Positions 10,867 through 21,672 of a DNA stretch of 64,000 nt are shown here, one piece after another. Origin of the DNA: Panagrolaimus kolymaensis (Eukaryota > Nematoda > Chromadorea > Rhabditida > Panagrolaimidae); NCBI GenBank assembly GCA_028622995.1, contig JAJQJQ010000037.1:1426001-1490000 (forward strand), in the 5' to 3' direction. Positions within the stretch are counted from its first letter, which is position 1, and each line of letters opens with the position of its first letter. A model generated the notes under the pieces. The model ran no database searches. It was not told the origin of the DNA and was given only the letters and a program-made list of their open reading frames with translations. The position numbers and the translations under genes are program-made.

Positions 10867-11035
10867 AAATTCCAAGCACATAAGTAAGAAAGTTTAAAAA
10901 AAATTTTGTTTATCTCAAGTAATAAATCACATAAATACCTACAAAATCGGTAACATATTTCTTTAGTGAAAGATAAGGCTCAAATCGAGTTATGTGGCTT
11001 TGAAATTTAAAAACCAATATTAAATATTCAAATTT

Positions 11036-11114
11036 TTAAGTTTTGAATTAGAATTTTTTTTTTCAGAGGTTTTTTTGTTTTCAATATTTATTATTAAATA
11101 TATTAAAATTATTC
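11036..11114 (+). repeat. Subrepeat tail (reference unit)
   Basis: The segment from aagttttgaattagaa through tttattattaaatatattaaaattattc matches the second half of S3 (11391-11465: cgttttgaattagggc and cattattaaatatattaaaattattc). It resumes the subrepeat pattern after the unmatched segment. Confidence 0.75.
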
Positions 11115-11292
11115 CCAAGAGGATTTTGAGCTCCGTCCATTGGAAGTATCTCAATCGATGAACTTTTTTTTTTGAACACATATATCAACAACTTCAAGGT
11201 TGATTAATCGAATTCAACTTTGAGTTAGAGCTTGAATTGGGCATATGAATATTTTAAGCCAAATATTTTTAATTAATTTTTTAATAATTATT
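11115..11292 (+). repeat. Subrepeat S2 (reference unit)
   Basis: A complete subrepeat of about 178 bp: ccaagaggattttgagc, ccattggaagtatctcaatcgatgaac, a T-tract, gaacacatatatcaac, then gagttagagcttgaattgggcatatg and an AT-rich tail. It carries SacI, ClaI, EcoRI and NdeI sites. Its box pairs with S3 at a spacing of 180-181 bp. Confidence 0.85.
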
Positions 11293-11465
11293 CTCTTTCA
11301 AAGTTTTTATAGCCCTCCACGGGAAGCACCTCAATCGATGAAAATTTTTTTGACGAACACATGTATCAAGCTTAAAAATTAGTGAATCTCGTTTTGAATT
11401 AGGGCTTGAATTGGAGATATGGATTTTTTGTTTTAAATATTCATTATTAAATATATTAAAATTAT
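11293..11465 (+). repeat. Subrepeat S3 (reference unit)
   Basis: A complete subrepeat of about 173 bp with boxes cacgggaagcacctcaatcgatg, gacgaacacatgtatcaagc, ctcgttttgaattagggcttg and ggagatatggattttttg, and an AT tail shared with 11036-11114. The end of S2 (ttaattttttaataattattc) differs from this tail, so copies are diverged between types but fixed within a type. Confidence 0.85.
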
Positions 11466-11572
11466 TCCCAACGGGATTTTGAATCGCATGCACGGGAAGT
11501 ACCTCAATCAATGAACTTTTATTTTTGAACACTTTCATCAAGCATTGAGATGATACCTTAATCAAAAAAAAT
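11466..11572 (+). repeat. Subrepeat S4, first part (reference unit)
   Basis: It shares cccaacgggattttgaatcgcatg, cacgggaagtacctcaatcaatg, tttttgaacactttcatcaagcattgag with the other copies, then loses similarity in the A8/A9 tract. Its catcaagc box lies about 172 bp after that of S3. Confidence 0.8.
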
Positions 11573-11687
11573 TTAATTATGCAACAAATAATTTTTTCCC
11601 CTTCAGCAGATCTTATTTTTTAATGTTTTTCTTTATTTTTTTGTCAAAAAATACAAGCAAACAAAAGGCATTTCTAAAATGGCTGCA
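11573..11687 (+). repeat. Second segment without visible subrepeat similarity
   Basis: About 115 bp with a pyrimidine-rich run, then A-rich sequence. It contains all four sites of the h1-h4 haplotype cluster. The box spacing across it (S4 to S5, about 170 bp) is a normal subrepeat period, so it looks like a diverged or replaced part of a subrepeat and not an added insertion. Confidence 0.65.
11592..11606 (+). other. Splice-acceptor-like site
   Basis: A run of 13 pyrimidines ends in cag (ttttttccccttcag), a strong match to the eukaryotic 3' splice-site pattern. The frame opened by the boundary at 11606/11607 is the one that continues from the donor-like site in phase 0. Use as a splice site is not shown. 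Confidence 0.35.
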
Positions 11688-11801
11688 AAATATGAACAAC
11701 ACATGTATCAAGCATTGATGCAAGACATCATTGAAACTCGTTTTGAATTACGGAGTTCAATAAAGCATATGGATTTTTTTATCCAAATATTTTTCTTATA
11801 A
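11607..11801 (+). pseudogene. Exon-like ORF 2 following the acceptor-like site
   Basis: After the acceptor-like site the frame is open for 64 codons to TAA at 11799-11801. The open stretch begins at 11592, after a TAA. An internal ATG at 11679 in the context ctaaaATGGct gives a 40-residue reading, MAAKYEQHMYQALMQDIIET and 20 more. The second half lies in subrepeat S5, and the same frame is closed by stops in S2, S3 and S4. The three recurrent variants here are all missense: 11609 (Gln to His), 11625 (Val to Leu) and 11635 (Tyr to Cys). I do not recognise a family. It is either an exon fossil or a chance frame. Confidence 0.3.
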
Positions 11802-11817
11802 TTTTTAATAATTAATG
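11688..11817 (+). repeat. Subrepeat S5 (reference unit)
   Basis: It contains cacatgtatcaagcattga, gaaactcgttttgaatta, aagcatatggattttttt and an AT-rich tail taatttttaataattaatgcc, matching the second half of S2 and S3. It is followed directly by S1 of the next unit, with box spacing of about 172 bp across the unit boundary. Confidence 0.8.
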
Positions 11818-11835
11818 CCAAGAGGATTTTGAATC

Positions 11836-13064
11836 GCATACCAATTAAGACCTCCAACCAAATTATCTGAATACATCCTATCAAGCCTTGAGGTAGTTTA
11901 ATCGAATTTAAAACTTTTTGAATAAGAAAAAAAATTGCAGATGAAAAGTGCCTTATTATTATTATTATCATATTTTATGCATTTTTACATCCATTTTCAA
12001 TTATATTTTTCAAAATGGATCCTATCCTATGGTGACGATTTGGAAGCCACCAAAAAATTACAATTAAAGCAAAAAATGCTTTGATAAAGGTAAATAAATT
12101 CCAAGCACATAAGTAAGAAAGTTTAAAAAAAATTTTGTTTATCTCAAGTAATAAATCACATAAATACCTACAAAATCGGTAACATATTTCTTTAGTGAAA
12201 GATAAGGCTCAAATCGAGTTATGTGGCTTTGAAATTTAAAAACCAATATTAAATATTCAAATTTTTATGTTTTGAATTAGAATTTTTTTTTTCAGAGGTT
12301 TTTTTGTTTTCAATATTTATTATTAAATATATTAAAATTATTCCCAAGAGGATTTTGAGCTCCGTCCATTGGAAGTATCTCAATCGATGAACTTTTTTTT
12401 TTGAACACATATATCAACAACTTCAAGGTTGATTAATCGAATTCAACTTTGAGTTAGAGCTTGAATTGGGCATATGAATATTTTAAGCCAAATATTTTTA
12501 ATTAATTTTTTAATAATTATTCTCTTTCAAAGTTTTTATAGCCCTCCACGGGAAGCACCTCAATCGATGAAAATTTTTTTGACGAACACATGTATCAAGC
12601 TTAAAAATTAGTGAATCTCGTTTTGAATTAGGGCTTGAATTGGAGATATGGATTTTTTGTTTTAAATATTCATTATTAAATATATTAAAATTATTCCCAA
12701 CGGGATTTTGAATCGCATGCACGGGAAGTACCTCAATCAATGAACTTTTATTTTTGAACACTTTCATCAAGCATTGAGATGATACCTTAATCAAAAAAAA
12801 TTTAATTATGCAACAAATAATTTTTTCCCCTTCAGCAGATCTTATTTTTTAATGTTTTTCTTTATTTTTTTGTCAAAAAATACAAGCAAACAAAAGGCAT
12901 TTCTAAAATGGCTGCAAAATATGAACAACACATGTATCAAGCATTGATGCAAGACATCATTGAAACTCGTTTTGAATTACGGAGTTCAATAAAGCATATG
13001 GATTTTTTTATCCAAATATTTTTCTTATAATTTTTAATAATTAATGCCAAGAGGATTTTGAATC
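11836..13064 (+). repeat. B unit 3
   Basis: States: A at 10670, A6, T at the 11039 site, h1. It has a private C-to-T at 12016 next to the BamHI site, which stays intact. A6 with T at 11039 is a rare combination, seen again only in the unit at 55917. Confidence 0.95.
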
Positions 13065-16000
13065 GCATACCAATTAAGACCTCCAACCAAATTATCTGAA
13101 TACATCCTATCAAGCCTTGAGGTAGTTTAATCGAATTTAAAACTTTTTGAATAAGAAAAAAAATTGCAGATGAAAAGTGCCTTATTATTATTATTATCAT
13201 ATTTTATGCATTTTTACATCCATTTTCAATTATATTTTTCAAAACGGATCCTATCCTATGGTGACGATTTGGAAGCCACCAAAAAATTACAATTAAAGCA
13301 AAAAAATGCTTTGATAAAGGTAAATAAATTCCAAGCACATAAGTAAGAAAGTTTAAAAAAAATTTTGTTTATCTCAAGTAATAAATCACATAAATACCTA
13401 CAAAATCGGTAACATATTTCTTTAGTGAAAGATAAGGCTCAAATCGAGTTATGTGGCTTTGAAATTTAAAAACCAATATTAAATATTCAAATTTTTAAGT
13501 TTTGAATTAGAATTTTTTTTTTCAGAGGTTTTTTTGTTTTCAATATTTATTATTAAATATATTAAAATTATTCCCAAGAGGATTTTGAGCTCCGTCCATT
13601 GGAAGTATCTCAATCGATGAACTTTTTTTTTTGAACACATATATCAACAACTTCAAGGTTGATTAATCGAATTCAACTTTGAGTTAGAGCTTGAATTGGG
13701 CATATGAATATTTTAAGCCAAATATTTTTAATTAATTTTTTAATAATTATTCTCTTTCAAAGTTTTTATAGCCCTCCACGGGAAGCACCTCAATCGATGA
13801 AAATTTTTTTGACGAACACATGTATCAAGCTTAAAAATTAGTGAATCTCGTTTTGAATTAGGGCTTGAATTGGAGATATGGATTTTTTGTTTTAAATATT
13901 CATTATTAAATATATTAAAATTATTCCCAACGGGATTTTGAATCGCATGCACGGGAAGTACCTCAATCAATGAACTTTTATTTTTGAACACTTTCATCAA
14001 GCATTGAGATGATACCTTAATCAAAAAAAATTTAATTATGCAACAAATAATTTTTTCCCCTTCAGCAGATCTTATTTTTTAATGTTTTTCTTTATTTTTT
14101 TGTCAAAAAATACAAGCAAACAAAAGGCATTTCTAAAATGGCTGCAAAATATGAACAACACATGTATCAAGCATTGATGCAAGACATCATTGAAACTCGT
14201 TTTGAATTACGGAGTTCAATAAAGCATATGGATTTTTTTATCCAAATATTTTTCTTATAATTTTTAATAATTAATGCCAAGAGGATTTTGAATCGCATAC
14301 CAATTAAGACCTCCAACCAAATTATCTGAATACATCCTATCAAGCCTTGAGGTAGTTTAATCGAATTTAAAACTTTTTGAATAAGAAAAAAAATTGCAGA
14401 TGAAAAGTGCCTTATTATTATTATTATCATATTTTATGCATTTTTACATCCATTTTCAATTATATTTTTCAAAACGGATCCTATCCTATGGTGACGATTT
14501 GGAAGCCACCAAAAAATTACAATTAAAGCAAAAAAATGCTTTGATAAAGGTAAATAAATTCCAAGCACATAAGTAAGAAAGTTTAAAAAAAATTTTGTTT
14601 ATCTCAAGTAATAAATCACATAAATACCTACAAAATCGGTAACATATTTCTTTAGTGAAAGATAAGGCTCAAATCGAGTTATGTGGCTTTGAAATTTAAA
14701 AACCAATATTAAATATTCAAATTTTTAAGTTTTGAATTAGAATTTTTTTTTTCAGAGGTTTTTTTGTTTTCAATATTTATTATTAAATATATTAAAATTA
14801 TTCCCAAGAGGATTTTGAGCTCCGTCCATTGGAAGTATCTCAATCGATGAACTTTTTTTTTTGAACACATATATCAACAACTTCAAGGTTGATTAATCGA
14901 ATTCAACTTTGAGTTAGAGCTTGAATTGGGCATATGAATATTTTAAGCCAAATATTTTTAATTAATTTTTTAATAATTATTCTCTTTCAAAGTTTTTATA
15001 GCCCTCCACGGGAAGCACCTCAATCGATGAAAATTTTTTTGACGAACACATGTATCAAGCTTAAAAATTAGTGAATCTCGTTTTGAATTAGGGCTTGAAT
15101 TGGAGATATGGATTTTTTGTTTTAAATATTCATTATTAAATATATTAAAATTATTCCCAACGGGATTTTGAATCGCATGCACGGGAAGTACCTCAATCAA
15201 TGAACTTTTATTTTTGAACACTTTCATCAAGCATTGAGATGATACCTTAATCAAAAAAAATTTAATTATGCAACAAATAATTTTTTCCCCTTCAGCAGAT
15301 CTTATTTTTTAATGTTTTTCTTTATTTTTTTGTCAAAAAATACAAGCAAACAAAAGGCATTTCTAAAATGGCTGCAAAATATGAACAACACATGTATCAA
15401 GCATTGATGCAAGACATCATTGAAACTCGTTTTGAATTACGGAGTTCAATAAAGCATATGGATTTTTTTATCCAAATATTTTTCTTATAATTTTTAATAA
15501 TTAATGCCAAGAGGATTTTGAATCGCATACCAATTAAGACCTCCAACCAAATTATCTGAATACATCCTATCAAGCCTTGAGGTAGTTTAATCGAATTTAA
15601 AACTTTTTGAATAAGAAAAAAAATTGCAGATGAAAAGTGCCTTATTATTATTATTATCATATTTTATGCATTTTTACATCCATTTTCAATTATATTTTTC
15701 AAAACGGATCCTATCCTATGGTGACGATTTGGAAGCCACCAAAAAATTACAATTAAAGCAAAAAAATGCTTTGATAAAGGTAAATAAATTCCAAGCACAT
15801 AAGTAAGAAAGTTTAAAAAAAATTTTGTTTATCTCAAGTAATAAATCACATAAATACCTACAAAATCGGTAACATATTTCTTTAGTGAAAGATAAGGCTC
15901 AAATCGAGTTATGTGGCTTTGAAATTTAAAAACCAATATTAAATATTCAAATTTTTAAGTTTTGAATTAGAATTTTTTTTTTCAGAGGTTTTTTTGTTTT

Positions 16001-17984
16001 CAATATTTATTATTAAATATATTAAAATTATTCCCAAGAGGATTTTGAGCTCCGTCCATTGGAAGTATCTCAATCGATGAACTTTTTTTTTTGAACACAT
16101 ATATCAACAACTTCAAGGTTGATTAATCGAATTCAACTTTGAGTTAGAGCTTGAATTGGGCATATGAATATTTTAAGCCAAATATTTTTAATTAATTTTT
16201 TAATAATTATTCTCTTTCAAAGTTTTTATAGCCCTCCACGGGAAGCACCTCAATCGATGAAAATTTTTTTGACGAACACATGTATCAAGCTTAAAAATTA
16301 GTGAATCTCGTTTTGAATTAGGGCTTGAATTGGAGATATGGATTTTTTGTTTTAAATATTCATTATTAAATATATTAAAATTATTCCCAACGGGATTTTG
16401 AATCGCATGCACGGGAAGTACCTCAATCAATGAACTTTTATTTTTGAACACTTTCATCAAGCATTGAGATGATACCTTAATCAAAAAAAATTTAATTATG
16501 CAACAAATAATTTTTTCCCCTTCAGCAGATCTTATTTTTTAATGTTTTTCTTTATTTTTTTGTCAAAAAATACAAGCAAACAAAAGGCATTTCTAAAATG
16601 GCTGCAAAATATGAACAACACATGTATCAAGCATTGATGCAAGACATCATTGAAACTCGTTTTGAATTACGGAGTTCAATAAAGCATATGGATTTTTTTA
16701 TCCAAATATTTTTCTTATAATTTTTAATAATTAATGCCAAGAGGATTTTGAATCGCATACCAATTAAGACCTCCAACCAAATTATCTGAATACATCCTAT
16801 CAAGCCTTGAGGTAGTTTAATCGAATTTAAAACTTTTTGAATAAGAAAAAAAATTGCAGATGAAAAGTGCCTTATTATTATTATTATCATATTTTATGCA
16901 TTTTTACATCCATTTTCAATTATATTTTTCAAAACGGATCCTATCCTATGGTGACGATTTGGAAGCCACCAAAAAATTACAATTAAAGCAAAAAAATGCT
17001 TTGATAAAGGTAAATAAATTCCAAGCACATAAGTAAGAAAGTTTAAAAAAAATTTTGTTTATCTCAAGTAATAAATCACATAAATACCTACAAAATCGGT
17101 AACATATTTCTTTAGTGAAAGATAAGGCTCAAATCGAGTTATGTGGCTTTGAAATTTAAAAACCAATATTAAATATTCAAATTTTTAAGTTTTGAATTAG
17201 AATTTTTTTTTTCAGAGGTTTTTTTGTTTTCAATATTTATTATTAAATATATTAAAATTATTCCCAAGAGGATTTTGAGCTCCGTCCATTGGAAGTATCT
17301 CAATCGATGAACTTTTTTTTTTGAACACATATATCAACAACTTCAAGGTTGATTAATCGAATTCAACTTTGAGTTAGAGCTTGAATTGGGCATATGAATA
17401 TTTTAAGCCAAATATTTTTAATTAATTTTTTAATAATTATTCTCTTTCAAAGTTTTTATAGCCCTCCACGGGAAGCACCTCAATCGATGAAAATTTTTTT
17501 GACGAACACATGTATCAAGCTTAAAAATTAGTGAATCTCGTTTTGAATTAGGGCTTGAATTGGAGATATGGATTTTTTGTTTTAAATATTCATTATTAAA
17601 TATATTAAAATTATTCCCAACGGGATTTTGAATCGCATGCACGGGAAGTACCTCAATCAATGAACTTTTATTTTTGAACACTTTCATCAAGCATTGAGAT
17701 GATACCTTAATCAAAAAAAATTTAATTATGCAACAAATAATTTTTTCCCCTTCAGCAGATCTTATTTTTTAATGTTTTTCTTTATTTTTTTGTCAAAAAA
17801 TACAAGCAAACAAAAGGCATTTCTAAAATGGCTGCAAAATATGAACAACACATGTATCAAGCATTGATGCAAGACATCATTGAAACTCGTTTTGAATTAC
17901 GGAGTTCAATAAAGCATATGGATTTTTTTATCCAAATATTTTTCTTATAATTTTTAATAATTAATGCCAAGAGGATTTTGAATC
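13065..17984 (+). repeat. B units 4-7: run of four like units
   Basis: Starts are 13065, 14295, 15525 and 16755, each 1230 bp. All share A at 10670, A7, A at 11039, A8 and h1, and I see no difference between them. This haplotype does not occur elsewhere in the window. Confidence 0.93.
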
Positions 17985-19213
17985 GCATACCAATTAAGAC
18001 CTCCAACCAAATTATCTGAATACATCCTATCAAGCCTTGAGGTAGTTTAATCGAATTTAAAACTTTTTGAATAAGAAAAAAAATTGCAGATGAAAAGTGC
18101 CTTATTATTATTATTATCATATTTTATGCATTTTTACATCCATTTTCAATTATATTTTTCAAAACGGATCCTATCCTATGGTGACGATTTGGAAGCCACC
18201 AAAAAATTACAATTAAAGCAAAAAATGCTTTGATAAAGGTAAATAAATTCCAAGCACATAAGTAAGAAAGTTTAAAAAAAATTTTGTTTATCTCAAGTAA
18301 TAAATCACATAAATACCTACAAAATCGGTAACATATTTCTTTAGTGAAAGATAAGGCTCAAATCGAGTTATGTGGCTTTGAAATTTAAAAACCAATATTA
18401 AATATTCAAATTTTTAAGTTTTGAATTAGAATTTTTTTTTTCAGAGGTTTTTTTGTTTTCAATATTTATTATTAAATATATTAAAATTATTCCCAAGAGG
18501 ATTTTGAGCTCCGTCCATTGGAAGTATCTCAATCGATGAACTTTTTTTTTTGAACACATATATCAACAACTTCAAGGTTGATTAATCGAATTCAACTTTG
18601 AGTTAGAGCTTGAATTGGGCATATGAATATTTTAAGCCAAATATTTTTAATTAATTTTTTAATAATTATTCTCTTTCAAAGTTTTTATAGCCCTCCACGG
18701 GAAGCACCTCAATCGATGAAAATTTTTTTGACGAACACATGTATCAAGCTTAAAAATTAGTGAATCTCGTTTTGAATTAGGGCTTGAATTGGAGATATGG
18801 ATTTTTTGTTTTAAATATTCATTATTAAATATATTAAAATTATTCCCAACGGGATTTTGAATCGCATGCACGGGAAGTACCTCAATCAATGAACTTTTAT
18901 TTTTGAACACTTTCATCAAGCATTGAGATGATACCTTAATCAAAAAAAATTTAATTATGAAACAAATAATTTTTTCCCCTTCAGCATATCTTATTTTTTA
19001 ATCTTTTTCTTTGTTTTTTTGTCAAAAAATACAAGCAAACAAAAGGCATTTCTAAAATGGCTGCAAAATATGAACAACACATGTATCAAGCATTGATGCA
19101 AGACATCATTGAAACTCGTTTTGAATTACGGAGTTCAATAAAGCATATGGATTTTTTTATCCAAATATTTTTCTTATAATTTTTAATAATTAATGCCAAG
19201 AGGATTTTGAATC
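17985..19213 (+). repeat. B unit 8
   Basis: States: A at 10670, A6, A at 11039, h3 (h3 sites near 18960-19013). This is the first h3 unit from the left. Confidence 0.93.
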
Positions 19214-20443
19214 GCATACCAATTAAGACCTCCAACCAAATTATCTGAATACATCCTATCAAGCCTTGAGGTAGTTTGATCGAATTTAAAACTTTTTGAA
19301 TAAGAAAAAAAATTGCAGATGAAAAGTGCCTTATTATTATTATTATCATATTTTATGCATTTTTACATCCATTTTCAATTATATTTTTCAAAACGGATCC
19401 TATCCTATGGTGACGATTTGGAAGCCACCAAAAAATTACAATTAAAGCAAAAAAATGCTTTGATAAAGGTAAATAAATTCCAAGCACATAAGTAAGAAAG
19501 TTTAAAAAAAATTTTGTTTATCTCAAGTAATAAATCACATAAATACCTACAAAATCGGTAACATATTTCTTTAGTGAAAGATAAGGCTCAAATCGAGTTA
19601 TGTGGCTTTGAAATTTAAAAACCAATATTAAATATTCAAATTTTTAAGTTTTGAATTAGAATTTTTTTTTTCAGAGGTTTTTTTGTTTTCAATATTTATT
19701 ATTAAATATATTAAAATTATTCCCAAGAGGATTTTGAGCTCCGTCCATTGGAAGTATCTCAATCGATGAACTTTTTTTTTTGAACACATATATCAACAAC
19801 TTCAAGGTTGATTAATCGAATTCAACTTTGAGTTAGAGCTTGAATTGGGCATATGAATATTTTAAGCCAAATATTTTTAATTAATTTTTTAATAATTATT
19901 CTCTTTCAAAGTTTTTATAGCCCTCCACGGGAAGCACCTCAATCGATGAAAATTTTTTTGACGAACACATGTATCAAGCTTAAAAATTAGTGAATCTCGT
20001 TTTGAATTAGGGCTTGAATTGGAGATATGGATTTTTTGTTTTAAATATTCATTATTAAATATATTAAAATTATTCCCAACGGGATTTTGAATCGCATGCA
20101 CGGGAAGTACCTCAATCAATGAACTTTTATTTTTGAACACTTTCATCAAGCATTGAGATGATACCTTAATCAAAAAAAATTTAATTATGCAACAAATAAT
20201 TTTTTCCCCTTCAGCAGATCTTATTTTTTAATGTTTTTCTTTATTTTTTTGTCAAAAAATACAAGCAAACAAAAGGCATTTCTAAAATGGCTGCAAAATA
20301 TGAACAACACATGTATCAAGCATTGATGCAAGACATCATTGAAACTCGTTTTGAATTACGGAGTTCAATAAAGCATATGGATTTTTTTATCCAAATATTT
20401 TTCTTATAATTTTTAATAATTAATGCCAAGAGGATTTTGAATC
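19214..20443 (+). repeat. B unit 9
   Basis: States: G at 10670, A7, A at 11039, h1. Confidence 0.93.
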
Positions 20444-21672
20444 GCATACCAATTAAGACCTCCAACCAAATTATCTGAATACATCCTATCAAGCCTTGAG
20501 GTAGTTTAATCGAATTTAAAACTTTTTGAATAAGAAAAAAAATTGCAGATGAAAAGTGCCTTATTATTATTATTATCATATTTTATGCATTTTTACATCC
20601 ATTTTCAATTATATTTTTCAAAACGGATCCTATCCTATGGTGACGATTTGGAAGCCACCAAAAAATTACAATTAAAGCAAAAAATGCTTTGATAAAGGTA
20701 AATAAATTCCAAGCACATAAGTAAGAAAGTTTAAAAAAAATTTTGTTTATCTCAAGTAATAAATCACATAAATACCTACAAAATCGGTAACATATTTCTT
20801 TAGTGAAAGATAAGGCTCAAATCGAGTTATGTGGCTTTGAAATTTAAAAACCAATATTAAATATTCAAATTTTTAAGTTTTGAATTAGAATTTTTTTTTT
20901 CAGAGGTTTTTTTGTTTTCAATATTTATTATTAAATATATTAAAATTATTCCCAAGAGGATTTTGAGCTCCGTCCATTGGAAGTATCTCAATCGATGAAC
21001 TTTTTTTTTTGAACACATATATCAACAACTTCAAGGTTGATTAATCGAATTCAACTTTGAGTTAGAGCTTGAATTGGGCATATGAATATTTTAAGCCAAA
21101 TATTTTTAATTAATTTTTTAATAATTATTCTCTTTCAAAGTTTTTATAGCCCTCCACGGGAAGCACCTCAATCGATGAAAATTTTTTTGACGAACACATG
21201 TATCAAGCTTAAAAATTAGTGAATCTCGTTTTGAATTAGGGCTTGAATTGGAGATATGGATTTTTTGTTTTAAATATTCATTATTAAATATATTAAAATT
21301 ATTCCCAACGGGATTTTGAATCGCATGCACGGGAAGTACCTCAATCAATGAACTTTTATTTTTGAACACTTTCATCAAGCATTGAGATGATACCTTAATC
21401 AAAAAAAATTTAATTATGAAACAAATAATTTTTTCCCCTTCAGCATATCTTATTTTTTAATCTTTTTCTTTGTTTTTTTGTCAAAAAATACAAGCAAACA
21501 AAAGGCATTTCTAAAATGGCTGCAAAATATGAACAACACATGTATCAAGCATTGATGCAAGACATCATTGAAACTCGTTTTGAATTACGGAGTTCAATAA
21601 AGCATATGGATTTTTTTATCCAAATATTTTTCTTATAATTTTTAATAATTAATGCCAAGAGGATTTTGAATC
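20444..21672 (+). repeat. B unit 10
   Basis: States: A at 10670, A6, A at 11039, h3, the same as unit 8. Confidence 0.93.

Larger units (their letters stand above)
10711..10887 (+). pseudogene. Exon-like ORF 1 with signal-peptide-like start (reference copy, A7 form)
   Basis: From the ATG at 10711 the frame is open for 58 codons. The first 12 residues read MKSALLLLLSYF, a short basic start followed by a hydrophobic core like a secretion signal. Aromatic residues follow, then a charged stretch around residues 31-50 (GDDLEATKKLQLKQK). The frame passes at codon 50 through AAAG|GTAAAT (10860/10861), a good splice-donor match, and a TTGCAG lies directly before the ATG. The leucine run is encoded by (TTA)5, so the signal-peptide look may come from a microsatellite. 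In A6 units the frame ends at residue 47, for example 9482-9625 in unit 1. The recurrent substitution at 10768 (Gln to Lys) and the one at 12016 (Arg to Trp) both change the protein. I do not recognise a family. It is a captured exon fossil or a chance frame. Confidence 0.35.
10696..11035 (+). repeat. Segment without visible subrepeat similarity, holding exon-like ORF 1
   Basis: About 340 bp of each B unit shows no clear match to the 175-bp subrepeat. It contains an A-rich tract, a TTGCAG acceptor-like site, the ATG-started open frame, the splice-donor-like site, and AT-rich non-coding sequence. The distance from the S1 box to the S2 box across it (about 535 bp) is close to three subrepeat periods. 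It may therefore be two very diverged subrepeats rather than an insertion. Confidence 0.6.
10606..11835 (+). repeat. B unit 2 (reference unit for site numbering)
   Basis: States: G at 10670, A7, A at 11039, A8, h1. Length 1230. The internal anatomy is annotated on this copy. Confidence 0.96.
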
